In this document: positions 8,896 through 18,700 of the stretch, one piece after another | Position numbering within the stretch: the first letter of the stretch is position 1 | How the letters are laid out: each line of letters opens with the position of its first letter | NCBI RefSeq assembly: GCF_036010505.1 | Contig: NZ_CP108569.1 | Location: 5,199,001-5,263,000 of the forward strand | Reading direction: 5' to 3' | Origin: Streptomyces sp. NBC_01197 | Lineage (GTDB): Bacteria > Actinomycetota > Actinomycetes > Streptomycetales > Streptomycetaceae | Length of the DNA stretch: 64,000 nt | The notes under the pieces: generated by a model | The model's input: the letters and a program-made list of their open reading frames with translations, nothing else | Databases searched by the model: none | Told to the model about the DNA's origin: nothing | Translations under genes and position numbers: made by a program

Positions 8896-11076
8896 GTGAG
8901 CAATATTCCCGAGACCGGACGGACCTCGCGGGTCCGCATCCGGCTCGTCGTCATCCAGGTCCTTGTCTTCTCCCTCCTCCTCACCCTCGGCGGTCGGCTC
9001 TGGTACCTCCAGATCCGCAACGGTCAGGAGTACAGCGCGGAGGCCAGGAACAACCACGTCCAGCAGGTCGTCCAGCCCGCCGTGCGAGGCTCCATCTATG
9101 ACGCGCGCGGGGTGCCGATCGCCGACAACGAGACCAAGCTCGTCGTCTCCGCCAACCGCACCGACCTGATGAGGATGAGCGACAACGGCAAGGCCGTCCT
9201 CACCCGGCTGGCCGGCGTGCTCGGGATGAAGCCCGCGGACGTCATCGCGAAGGTCAGGCTCTGCGACGCCAAGACACCGAAGCCGTGCTGGAACGGTTCG
9301 CCGTACCAGCCGATCCCCGTCACCGAGACCGCCACCACCCAGCAGGCGCTCCAGATCCGCGAGCGCACCGAGGACTTCCCCGGCATCACCGCCGAGCCCA
9401 CCGCGGTCCGCAGCTACCCCGGCACCGGAGGCCTCAACGCCGCCCAGGTGCTCGGCTACCTCGGCCCGGTCACCGACCAGGAAGTCGCCAAGTCGAACAA
9501 GACGAACAACCCGCTGCTCCGCTCCGACCAGGTCGGCCGGGCCGGCCTGGAGTCCACGTACGACCAGCAGCTGCGCGGCAAGTCCGGCGTCACCCGCTAC
9601 GAGGTGGACAACCTCGGCCGGGTCATCGGCAAGGCCGGGCAGACGGCGTCGCAGCCCGGCAGCTCCCTGGTCACCAGCATCGACTCCCGGGTGCAGGCGC
9701 TCACGGAGAAGGAACTGGACGCGACCATGAAGTCCCTCCGGAAAACCTACGACTCGGTCACCCACTCCAACTACAAGGCCGACTCGGGCGCGGCCGTGGT
9801 GATGGACGTGCACACCGGGCAGGTCATCGCCATGGCCAGCGCCCCGACCTACAACCCCAATGTCTGGGGCGGCGGCATCTCGGCCAAGAACTACGCCGAG
9901 CTCACCAAGGCGTCCTCCAACTACCCCCTGCTGAACCGCGCCATCCAGGGGCAGTCGGCGCCCGGCTCGACCTTCAAGGTCATCTCCACCAGCGCCGCCA
10001 TCAACGCCGGGTACGCCCCGGACGGCGGTTACCCCTGCACCTCGTCGATGACCATCGGCAACCGCGAGTTCAAGAACTTCGAGGGCGAGAACTACGGGAG
10101 CATCAGCCTGGGCAAGGCCCTTGAGGTCTCGTGCGACACGGTCTTCTACCACCTGGCCTACGACCAGTGGAAGAAGGACGGCGGCAACAACCCCAAGCAC
10201 CCCAAGGACTGGTTCTTCAAGACCGCCCGCGAGTTCGGGCTCGGCAAGAAGACCGGCATCGACCTGCCCGACGAGCTGGCCGGCCGGGTCCCGGACCGCG
10301 ACTGGAAGAAGGCCTACTGGGAGGCCAACAAGGACGTCTGGTGCAAGCAGGGCAAGAAGAACGGCACCTACGTCGAGCAGATCGAGTACGAGAACTGCAC
10401 CGACGGCAAGCAGGTCCGCGCCGGTGACTCCGTCAACTACGCGATCGGCCAGGGCGACACGCTGCTCACCCCGGTCCAGGAGGCGATGATCTACTCGGCC
10501 ATCGCCAACGGCGGCACGATGTACCAGCCGAGCGTCGGCAAGGCGATCATCAGCGCCGACGGCAGGACGGTCCAGCCGATGAAGCCGAAGCGCATCGGCA
10601 GGCTCCCCGACACCAAGTCCACCGTCTCGTACATCGACAAGGCCCTTGAGGGCGTGGTCACCAGCGGTACGGCGGCCTGGCAGTTCGGCGGCTGGCCGCA
10701 GAACAAGATCCCCCTGCACGCCAAGACCGGCACCGCGGAGGTCGCGGGCAAGCAGACCACCGGGTGGCTGGCCACGTACACCAAGGACTACGCGATCGTG
10801 ATGACGATCTCCCAGGGCGGTACCGGGTCCGGCTCCGCGGGACCGGCGGTCCGCAAGATCTACGAGGCGATGTACGGCATCGGCAAGGACGGCAAGCAGG
10901 ATCCCAAGAAGGCGCTCCTGCCGAAGCCGCAGACGGCCCTGCCCAAGATCAACAAGGACGGTACGATCATCTCGCCCAAGATCACTCCGCCCAAGCCCGA
11001 CCCGTCGCCGCCGGCGCCGTCCCCGTCGTCATCGGGCGGGCAGCAGATCGCGGCCGGACCGGGCAGGAAGGACTAG
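8896..11076 (+). CDS. mrdA: Penicillin-binding protein 2 (class B transpeptidase)
   Basis: This 726-residue class B PBP cross-links peptidoglycan, working with RodA and MreBCD. It has one N-terminal transmembrane helix (about residues 16-36), a dimerization/pedestal domain (GSIYDARGVPIADN) and a C-terminal transpeptidase domain with all three active-site motifs: S358-T-F-K361, S512-V-N514 and K610-T-G-T613. The tail after residue ~690 is Pro/Lys/Ser-rich and probably disordered. The start is GTG at 8896, 61 nt after mreD. RodA begins 3 nt after the stop. Confidence 0.96.
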   Translation: MSNIPETGRTSRVRIRLVVIQVLVFSLLLTLGGRLWYLQIRNGQEYSAEARNNHVQQVVQPAVRGSIYDARGVPIADNETKLVVSANRTDLMRMSDNGKAVLTRLAGVLGMKPADVIAKVRLCDAKTPKPCWNGSPYQPIPVTETATTQQALQIRERTEDFPGITAEPTAVRSYPGTGGLNAAQVLGYLGPVTDQEVAKSNKTNNPLLRSDQVGRAGLESTYDQQLRGKSGVTRYEVDNLGRVIGKAGQTASQPGSSLVTSIDSRVQALTEKELDATMKSLRKTYDSVTHSNYKADSGAAVVMDVHTGQVIAMASAPTYNPNVWGGGISAKNYAELTKASSNYPLLNRAIQGQSAPGSTFKVISTSAAINAGYAPDGGYPCTSSMTIGNREFKNFEGENYGSISLGKALEVSCDTVFYHLAYDQWKKDGGNNPKHPKDWFFKTAREFGLGKKTGIDLPDELAGRVPDRDWKKAYWEANKDVWCKQGKKNGTYVEQIEYENCTDGKQVRAGDSVNYAIGQGDTLLTPVQEAMIYSAIANGGTMYQPSVGKAIISADGRTVQPMKPKRIGRLPDTKSTVSYIDKALEGVVTSGTAAWQFGGWPQNKIPLHAKTGTAEVAGKQTTGWLATYTKDYAIVMTISQGGTGSGSAGPAVRKIYEAMYGIGKDGKQDPKKALLPKPQTALPKINKDGTIISPKITPPKPDPSPPAPSPSSSGGQQIAAGPGRKD

Positions 11077-11079
11077 GAC

Positions 11080-12270
11080 ATGGGCGGTTTCTCCGTAGCG
11101 CGGTACGCCCCGGAGCAGGGCACCTGGTCCAAGCTGACCGCCCGCGACTCGCTGATGCGCAGGCTGGACTGGCCGCTGCTGATGTCGTCGCTCGCGCTGT
11201 CGTTCATCGGCATGATGCTGGTGTACTCGGCCACCCGCGGCCGCACCTCCCTCACCCACGGCGACCCGTACTACTTCCTGCTGCGCCACGCCATGAACAC
11301 CGGCATCGGCGTCGGCCTGATGATCGGCACCATCTGGCTCGGCCACCGGACCCTGCGCGGCGCGGTCCCGATCCTGTTCGGCATCTCCGTACTGATGATC
11401 CTGGCGGTCCTCTCGCCGCTCGGGCAGACCGTGAACGGTGCGCACGCCTGGATCGTCATCGGCGGCGGATTCTCGCTCCAGCCCTCCGAGTTCACCAAGA
11501 TCACGATCATTCTGGGGATGGCGATGATCCTCGCCTCCCGGGTGGACGCGGGTGACCAGGAGCATCCCGACCACCGCACGGTCGCCAAGTCGCTCGGGGT
11601 GGCCGCCATCCCGATCCTGATCATCATGCTGATGCCGGACCTCGGCTCGGTCATGGTGATCGCGATGATCGTCCTCGGCATCCTGCTGGCCTCCGGCGCC
11701 TCCAACCGCTGGGTGATCGGGCTCATCGGCACCGGCGTGATCGGTGCCATCGGGGTCTGGAAGGCCGGGCTGCTCGACCAGTACCAGATCGCCCGCTTCG
11801 CCGCCTTCGCCAACCCCGCGCTCGACCCGGCGGGCGTCGGCTACAACACCAACCAGGCGAGGATCGCGATCGGTTCGGGCGGCCTGCACGGAACGGGCCT
11901 CTTCCACGGCTCGCAGACCACCGGGCAGTTCGTCCCCGAGCAGCAGACCGACTTCGTCTTCACCGTCGCCGGCGAGGAACTCGGCTTCCTGGGCGCCGGA
12001 CTGATCCTGGTCCTGCTCGGCATCGTGCTCTGGCGCGCCTGCCGCATCGCGCGGGAGACGACCGAGCTGTACGGCACGATCGTCGCGGCCGGGATCATCG
12101 CCTGGTTCGCCTTCCAGGCGTTCGAGAACATCGGGATGACGCTCGGCATCATGCCGGTGGCCGGGCTTCCGCTGCCGTTCGTCTCGTACGGAGGGTCCTC
12201 GATGTTCGCCGTGTGGGTCGCGATCGGGCTGCTCCAGTCGATTCGGGTGCAGCGGCCCATGTCGGCCTGA
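11080..12270 (+). CDS. rodA: RodA/FtsW-type SEDS peptidoglycan glycosyltransferase
   Basis: This 396-residue SEDS-family polymerase, called Sfr in S. coelicolor (from memory), polymerizes lipid II together with the upstream PBP2. About ten transmembrane helices are evident. Family signatures include AWIVIGGGFSLQPSEFTK, the GLFHGSQTTGQFVPEQQTDFVF loop and LPLPFVSYGGSS near the C-terminus. The ATG is 3 nt after the PBP2 stop, so the two are translationally coupled. A 13-bp hairpin follows the gene. Confidence 0.96.
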   Translation: MGGFSVARYAPEQGTWSKLTARDSLMRRLDWPLLMSSLALSFIGMMLVYSATRGRTSLTHGDPYYFLLRHAMNTGIGVGLMIGTIWLGHRTLRGAVPILFGISVLMILAVLSPLGQTVNGAHAWIVIGGGFSLQPSEFTKITIILGMAMILASRVDAGDQEHPDHRTVAKSLGVAAIPILIIMLMPDLGSVMVIAMIVLGILLASGASNRWVIGLIGTGVIGAIGVWKAGLLDQYQIARFAAFANPALDPAGVGYNTNQARIAIGSGGLHGTGLFHGSQTTGQFVPEQQTDFVFTVAGEELGFLGAGLILVLLGIVLWRACRIARETTELYGTIVAAGIIAWFAFQAFENIGMTLGIMPVAGLPLPFVSYGGSSMFAVWVAIGLLQSIRVQRPMSA

Positions 12271-12284
12271 TCCCCCGGCGGATT

Positions 12285-12316
12285 CCCCGGCGGGCGGCGG
12301 GGGCCGCCCGCCGGGG
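12285..12316 (+). terminator. Terminator closing the mre operon
   Basis: There is a perfect 13-bp GC stem (12285-12297 with 12304-12316) and a 6-nt loop just after rodA. A TACGCT -10-like box (12317-12322) follows immediately and probably serves the radical SAM gene. Confidence 0.65.
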
Positions 12317-12359
12317 TACGCTGGATGGTCATCCCTGCCCGCTCATGAGAGACACCACC

Positions 12360-14297
12360 ATGCCTGTCGAGTCGGTCGAGTCGGTCTTCCCGCGACTGGA
12401 AGCGCTTCTCCCGCACGTCCAGAAGCCCATCCAGTACGTGGGCGGAGAGCTGAACTCCACCGTCAAGCCGTGGGAGAGCTGTGACGTCCGCTGGGCGCTG
12501 ATGTACCCGGACGCGTACGAGGTCGGGCTGCCCAACCAGGGCGTCATGATCCTTTACGAGGTACTCAACGAGCGCGAGGGCGTCCTCGCCGAGCGCACGT
12601 ACAGCGTCTGGCCGGACCTGGAAGAACTGATGCGCGAGCACAAGGTGCCGCAGTTCACGGTCGACGCGCACCGCCCGGTGAAGGCGTTCGACGTCTTCGG
12701 GCTCTCCTTCTCCACCGAGCTCGGCTACACCAACATGCTCACCGCCCTGGATCTCGCGGGCATCCCGCTGGACGCCGAGGACCGGACCCTCGACGACCCG
12801 ATCGTGCTCGCGGGCGGCCACGCGGCGTTCAACCCCGAGCCGATCGCCGACTTCATCGACTGCGCGGTCATCGGCGACGGCGAGCAGGCGGTCCTGGAGA
12901 TCACCGAGATCGTCCGCGCCTGGAAGGCCGAAGGGCGTCCCGGCGGCCGCGACGAGGTGCTCTTCCGGCTCTCGAAGACCGGCGGTGTCTACGTTCCGCG
13001 CTTCTACGATGTCGAGTACCTGCCCGACGGGCGTATCGCCCGCACCGTGCCCAATAGGTCGGGCGTGCCGTGGCGGGTCTCCAAGCACACCGTCATGGAC
13101 CTCGACGAGTGGCCCTACCCGAAGCAGCCGCTGGTCCCGCTCGCCGAGACCGTCCACGAGCGGATGTCCGTCGAGATCTTCCGCGGCTGCACCCGCGGCT
13201 GCCGTTTCTGCCAGGCCGGCATGATCACGCGCCCCGTGCGGGAGCGAAGCATCACCGGCATCGGCGACATGGTGGAGAAGGGCCTCAAGGCGACCGGTTT
13301 CGAAGAGGTCGGCCTCCTGTCGCTGTCGTCAGCCGACCACAGCGAGATCGGTGACATCGCCAAGGGCCTCGCCGACCGGTACACCGAGGACAAGGTCGGC
13401 CTCTCGCTGCCGTCCACCCGGGTGGACGCGTTCAATATCGACCTGGCCAACGAGCTCACCAGGAACGGCCGCAGGTCCGGCCTGACCTTCGCCCCCGAGG
13501 GCGGCTCCGAGCGCATCCGGAAGGTCATCAACAAGATGGTCTCGGAGGAGGACCTGATCCGTACGGTCTCCACCGCGTACGGCAACGGCTGGCGCCAGGT
13601 GAAGCTGTACTTCATGTGCGGCCTGCCCACCGAGACCGACGAGGACGTCCTCCAGATCGGCGACATGGCGGTCAACGTCATCGCCGAGGGACGCCGCGTC
13701 TCCGGCCAGAACGACATCCGCTGCACCGTCTCCATCGGCGGCTTCGTGCCCAAGCCGCACACCCCCTTCCAGTGGGCCCCGCAGCTGTCAGCCGAGGACA
13801 CCGACGCCCGGCTCACCAAGCTGCGCGACAAGATCCGCGGCGACAAGAAGTACGGGCGCTCGATCGGCTTCCGCTACCACGACGGCAAGCCCGGCATCGT
13901 CGAGGGCCTGCTCTCGCGCGGCGACCGCAGGGTCGGCTCGGTCATCCGCGCGGTGTACGAGGGCGGCGGCCGCTTCGACGGCTGGCGCGAGTACTTCAGC
14001 TACGACCGCTGGATGAAGGCCGCCGAGCAGACGCTCCCCGGCTTCGGCGTGGACGTCGACTGGTACACGACCCGTGAGCGCACGTACGAGGAGGTCCTGC
14101 CCTGGGACCACCTGGACTCCGGTCTCGACAAGGACTGGCTCTGGGAGGACTGGCAGGACTCGCTCGACGAGACCGAGGTCGAGGACTGCCGCTGGACGCC
14201 GTGCTTCGACTGCGGGGTGTGCCCCCAGCTCGACCTCGACATCCAGATCGGGCCGACCGGGAAGAAGCTTCTGCCGCTGACCGTCGTCAACAAATAG
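12360..14297 (+). CDS. TIGR03960-type B12-binding/radical SAM protein
   Basis: This protein of about 645 residues has an N-terminal cobalamin-binding-like region (VRWALMYPDAYEVGLPNQG...ILYEVLNE) followed by a radical SAM domain with the 4Fe-4S cysteines C277-x3-C281-x2-C284 (CTRGCRFC). A cysteine-rich C-terminus (CFDCGVC) may bind another cluster. The ATG at 12360 was chosen because MPVESVE...FPRLEALLPHVQKP matches the family start and GAGAGA precedes it; an in-frame ATG at 12345 is possible. It pairs with the TIGR03936 gene downstream. The two families co-occur in many bacteria, often near rne and ribosomal genes. The substrate is unknown. Confidence 0.9.
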   Translation: MPVESVESVFPRLEALLPHVQKPIQYVGGELNSTVKPWESCDVRWALMYPDAYEVGLPNQGVMILYEVLNEREGVLAERTYSVWPDLEELMREHKVPQFTVDAHRPVKAFDVFGLSFSTELGYTNMLTALDLAGIPLDAEDRTLDDPIVLAGGHAAFNPEPIADFIDCAVIGDGEQAVLEITEIVRAWKAEGRPGGRDEVLFRLSKTGGVYVPRFYDVEYLPDGRIARTVPNRSGVPWRVSKHTVMDLDEWPYPKQPLVPLAETVHERMSVEIFRGCTRGCRFCQAGMITRPVRERSITGIGDMVEKGLKATGFEEVGLLSLSSADHSEIGDIAKGLADRYTEDKVGLSLPSTRVDAFNIDLANELTRNGRRSGLTFAPEGGSERIRKVINKMVSEEDLIRTVSTAYGNGWRQVKLYFMCGLPTETDEDVLQIGDMAVNVIAEGRRVSGQNDIRCTVSIGGFVPKPHTPFQWAPQLSAEDTDARLTKLRDKIRGDKKYGRSIGFRYHDGKPGIVEGLLSRGDRRVGSVIRAVYEGGGRFDGWREYFSYDRWMKAAEQTLPGFGVDVDWYTTRERTYEEVLPWDHLDSGLDKDWLWEDWQDSLDETEVEDCRWTPCFDCGVCPQLDLDIQIGPTGKKLLPLTVVNK

Positions 14298-14312
14298 CCC
14301 ATGCGTGCGCGT

Positions 14313-14340
14313 GGAGGCCCTGCCCTGCGGCAGGGCCTCC
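14313..14340 (+). terminator. Hairpin after the radical SAM gene
   Basis: A perfect 12-bp stem (14313-14324 with 14329-14340) and CTGC tetraloop sit 15 nt after the stop codon. The next gene therefore probably has its own promoter in 14341-14560. Confidence 0.65.
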
Positions 14341-14575
14341 ACTGCGTTCCGGAGCGGTTTCCGCGGCGTCGTGCCGACGTCCGGGAACCTGCCGTGCTCC
14401 GTGCGCGTACTCTGGGTGGTAGTACATCGACTGTCCCCGAAGCGGCAGCCGGACCAGAGATCTCCCAGCACGGCACCTACTCCGCCGGACTGGGGTGAGC
14501 CGGTCCGATGCCCCGGGAACCCCGCCGTAGGGCGGCGCGCCCCCCGCGCCAGCCCCGCACCGAGGAGAAGAACCA

Positions 14576-15451
14576 CTGGGCAAGCGACAGCCCGAAGGCC
14601 CGCCGCCCGCACCGGCGGTGCAGCGCATCCGACTGCGCTACACCAAGCGCGGCCGCCTCCGGTTCACCAGCCACCGTGACTTCCAGCGCGCCTTCGAGCG
14701 CGCGCTGCGCAGAGCCGAGGTGCCGATGGCGTACTCGGCGGGCTTCACGCCGCATCCGAAGGTGTCGTACGCCAATGCCGCACCCACCGGCACCGGCAGC
14801 GAGGCCGAGTTCCTGGAGATCGCCCTCACCGAGGCGCGTGACCCCGGGACGCTGCGGAAGCTGCTCGACGAGTCCCTCCCGGACGGGCTCGACATCACCG
14901 ACGCGGTCGAGGCGCACACCTCGGGTCTCGCCGACCGGCTGACCGCCTCGGTATGGGAACTGCGCCTGGACGGCGTGGAGTTCGAGGAGGCGGAGAGGGC
15001 CGTGGCCGCGTTCGTCGCCGCCGGGACGGTCGAGGTCCAGCGCCGCACCAAGAACGGCGTACGGACCTTCGACGCCCGCAGCGCCGTGGCCGATCTGCGG
15101 GCCGTCCGCCCCGAGCCCGGCGCGGACGCCGGGACCACCGGAGCCGACGGCGCCGAGCCGGTCAATAGGCCGGGAGGTGAGCGCTGTGCGATACTGCGGC
15201 TGGTTGTTCGGCACGTGACACCTGCTGTGCGACCCGACGACGTCCTGTCCGGTCTCCGCGTTGTGGCCGACCTCGCGCCGCCGGTCCCCGCAGCGGTGAC
15301 CAGGCTGGCGCAGGGGCTCTTCGACGAGGAGTCCGGCACGGTGACCGACCCGCTCTCGCCCGACCGCGAGGCAGCCCCGGCCGCTCCACCCACGGCCGCC
15401 GGAACCGCCACCCACCGGCATTCCGCCGACGGGACACCCGCGACGGTGTGA
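14576..15451 (+). CDS. TIGR03936 / DUF2344 radical SAM-linked protein, probable CTG start
   Basis: This protein of about 291 residues belongs to the family that accompanies TIGR03960 radical SAM proteins. The core IRLRYTKRGRLRFTSHRDFQR and YSAGFTPHPKVSYANA is clear. Two NTG codons exist between an in-frame TAG (14528) and the conserved core: CTG at 14576, with a good AGGAG (14563-14567) 8 nt upstream, and GTG at 14618 with no ribosome binding site. I therefore favour CTG 14576 (product starting MGKRQPEG); the GTG version would have 277 residues. The C-terminus is variable and proline/alanine-rich. Its role is unknown, possibly partner or substrate presentation for the radical SAM enzyme. Confidence 0.85.
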   Translation: MGKRQPEGPPPAPAVQRIRLRYTKRGRLRFTSHRDFQRAFERALRRAEVPMAYSAGFTPHPKVSYANAAPTGTGSEAEFLEIALTEARDPGTLRKLLDESLPDGLDITDAVEAHTSGLADRLTASVWELRLDGVEFEEAERAVAAFVAAGTVEVQRRTKNGVRTFDARSAVADLRAVRPEPGADAGTTGADGAEPVNRPGGERCAILRLVVRHVTPAVRPDDVLSGLRVVADLAPPVPAAVTRLAQGLFDEESGTVTDPLSPDREAAPAAPPTAAGTATHRHSADGTPATV

Positions 15452-15733
15452 GACGGACCTCTCCGGCCCCCGGGCCGCGGAGGCGGTCCCGCCGCGTAAG
15501 GACCAGTTGTTGTAGCGCAGCCCTCGTATCCGGGAGCCACCTGGGTCGGGCAGCGCACTGACCAGAAGACTTTCGCCAGGCCGTACGTACATCGCGTAGG
15601 GAACCGGCGAGCCAGACATCAGCTCCCGTGCGGCGCCCGCGCCCCGGACGAGCGGAACCGCGTATCTGACGCGGACCGTGCCGGACCGGACACAGACGCG
15701 GCGCCCGGGAGCGTGACGGGAGAACCGCCCGCA

Positions 15734-18700
15734 ATGCTTGAGTCGAACGATTCCGGTACCCCCGGAGCAAACGAAGAGACCAGTCCCAGCGACACGCTGC
15801 CCCCGCGCCGTCGGCGCAGGGCCGCGTCGCGCCCCGCAGGCCCGCCGGCCGGCGCGCGGAACGGCACCGCTGAAGCGGCCGGAACAGTGACGTCGGCCAT
15901 ACCGGCCGCGGAGGCTGCCGCGGCCGACTCCGGCGCCGGTGAGACGGCGCCGCCCGCCCGCCGCCGCGCCACCCGTAAGGCGACCGCACCCGCGGGTTCC
16001 GCCAGGGCCACCGAAGCCGCGCCCGCCGAAGCGGTGAGCGAGGAGCCCGCCGACGAGGCTCCCGCCGCCGAAGCGCCGCGCGGCCGTGCCCGCCGCCGCG
16101 CCTCCGCCCCCGCGGGCGCACCGCAGGCCGAGGCCACCGCGGAATCGGCCGCGGAACAGGCAGGGCCGTCCGAAGCGCCGCCCACGAGGTCACGCCGCCG
16201 GGCCACCCGGTCCACCGGCGCACCCGTGGACGAGTCGCAGACCACCCAGGCCGTCGTGGCCGCTGCTGAGCCGGAGGCCGTCGTGGCCGATGAGACCGTG
16301 CGGAACACCGAGTCGGCCGACTCCGCCGACACGCAGGACGCCGCCCCGGCGCGCACCCGCCGCCGTGCCACCCGTAAGGCCACCGCACCCGCCGGTGCGC
16401 CGAAGAGCTCCGAGGCTCCGGACGCGGCGAGCACCACGACCGGGACCGCCGGGGCAGCTGAGACCGCTCCGGCCGACGGTTCCGGTGAGTCGGGTGAGTC
16501 CGCCGTGACGCAGGACGCCGCTCCGGCGCGTACCCGCCGCCGCGCGACCCGTAAGGCCACCGCGCCCGCCGCGGCCGAGCAGCCCGCCGCCGAGCAGGCG
16601 CCGCAGGCCGCCGAGGCCGCAGCGCCCGCCGCCGAGGCTCCGGCCGCCGAAGCACCGCGCGGTCGCAGCCGCCGCCGTGCCACCTCGCCCGCCGCCAGCC
16701 CGCAGTCCAGTCCGCAGCCCGACGCCGCGGGTGAGAGCCTGCCGGAGGCCGTGGCCGAGGCGCTCGCCGAGGAGACCGAGGCCGCGCCGCGCGGACGCAA
16801 GCGCCGCAGGGCCGAGTCCCCGCAGTTCACCGCTGTCGGCGAGAAGGAGAAGGAGAAGGCACAACGCCCCGCGGAGCCCGCCGAGGCAGCGGAGCCCGGA
16901 CGCTCGCGCCGCCGTGCGCAGCGCCCCGCCGTGGCTGTCTTCCAGGCCCCCGTCTTCGCCGAGCCGATGTTCCAGACGCCGGAGACCGCTGCCGCGGCCG
17001 CCGCCGCCCGGCCCGCCGAGCCGGAGGAGGACGACGAGGTCGTGGCCGCGGTCGAGGAGACCGCCAAGGCTCCCGAGCCGGCCGAGTCCGCGCCGCAGGG
17101 TGGCGCCCGCGGCCGTCGCCGCCGTCGCCGGGGCGAGCCCGCCGAAGCCGAGAAGGCTCCCGAGCAGGTGGCCGCGCCCGTGACCGAGCAGCCCGCGGCC
17201 GATGAGGCCGAGGCCGACGAGCAGTCCGCCGAGGAAGCGCAGCACGGAGAAGAGTCCGACGAGTACGGTGACCGGCCCTCGCGCCGCCGCCGCCGGGGCG
17301 GCCGCCGCCGCCGTCGTGGCGAGTCCGGAGACACGGACGACAACGACCGCGACGACCGTGACGAGCGACGCCACGAAGACAACGAAGCCGAGGAGGAGGG
17401 TCCGGACGAGGCCGAAGCCCACGAGGGCTCCGGCGCGGACGACGAGGACGACGAGCACGCGGCCTCCGGGTCCAGCAGCAGCCGCCGTCGCCGTCGCCGC
17501 CGCCGTCGCAGCGGTGACGCGGGCACCGACGCCGACGCCGTGGCCGACGACCCGGAGCGCACGGTCGTCAAGGTCCGCGAGCCGCGCAAGAAGGAAGCGG
17601 CCGAGCGCGAGCCCGGCACCGGCTTCGACGAGGTCCAGTCCATCAAGGGCTCGACCCGCATGGAGGCGAAGAAGCAGCGCCGCCGCGAGGGTCGCGAGCA
17701 GGGCCGCCGTCGCGTCCCGATCATCACGGAGGCCGAGTTCCTGGCCCGCCGTGAGGCCGTCGAGCGCGTGATGGTCGTCCGCCAGCACGGCGAGCGCACC
17801 CAGATCGGCGTCCTCGAGGACAACGTGCTGGTCGAGCACTACGTCAACAAGGAGCAGGCCACCAGCTACGTCGGCAACGTCTACCTGGGCAAGGTCCAGA
17901 ACGTGCTGCCGTCGATGGAGGCCGCTTTCGTCGACATCGGCAAGGGACGCAATGCCGTCCTGTATGCCGGTGAGGTCAACTTCGAGGCACTCGGCATGGC
18001 CCACGGGCCGCGCCGTATCGAGACCGCGCTCAAGTCCGGCCAGTCGGTCCTGGTCCAGGTGACCAAGGACCCGATCGGCCACAAGGGTGCCCGCCTGACC
18101 AGCCAGGTCTCGCTGCCCGGCCGCTACCTGGTCTACGTGCCTGAGGGCTCGATGACCGGCATCAGCCGCAAGCTGCCCGACACCGAGCGGTCCCGGCTGA
18201 AGACCATCCTCAAGAAGATCGTCCCCGAGGACGCGGGCGTCATCGTGCGCACCGCGGCCGAGGGGGCCAGCGAGGACGAGCTGCGCCGTGACGTCGAGCG
18301 GCTCCAGGCGCAGTGGGAGGACATCGAGAAGAAGGCGAAGAGCGGCGGCAGCAGCAATGCCCCGACGCTGCTCTACGGCGAGCCGGACATGACCGTCCGG
18401 GTCGTCCGCGACATCTTCAACGAGGACTTCTCGAAGGTCATCGTCAGCGGTAACGAGGCCTGGGACACGATCCACGGCTATGTCGCCCACGTCGCCCCCG
18501 ACCTGGCCGACCGGCTCTCGCGCTGGACGTCCGAGGTCGACGTCTTCGCGACGTACCGCATCGACGAGCAGCTGATGAAGGCGCTGGACCGCAAGGTCTA
18601 TCTGCCCAGCGGCGGGTCGCTGGTGATCGACAAGACCGAGGCGATGGTCGTGGTCGACGTCAACACCGGCAAGTTCACCGGTCAGGGCGGCAACCTCGAA

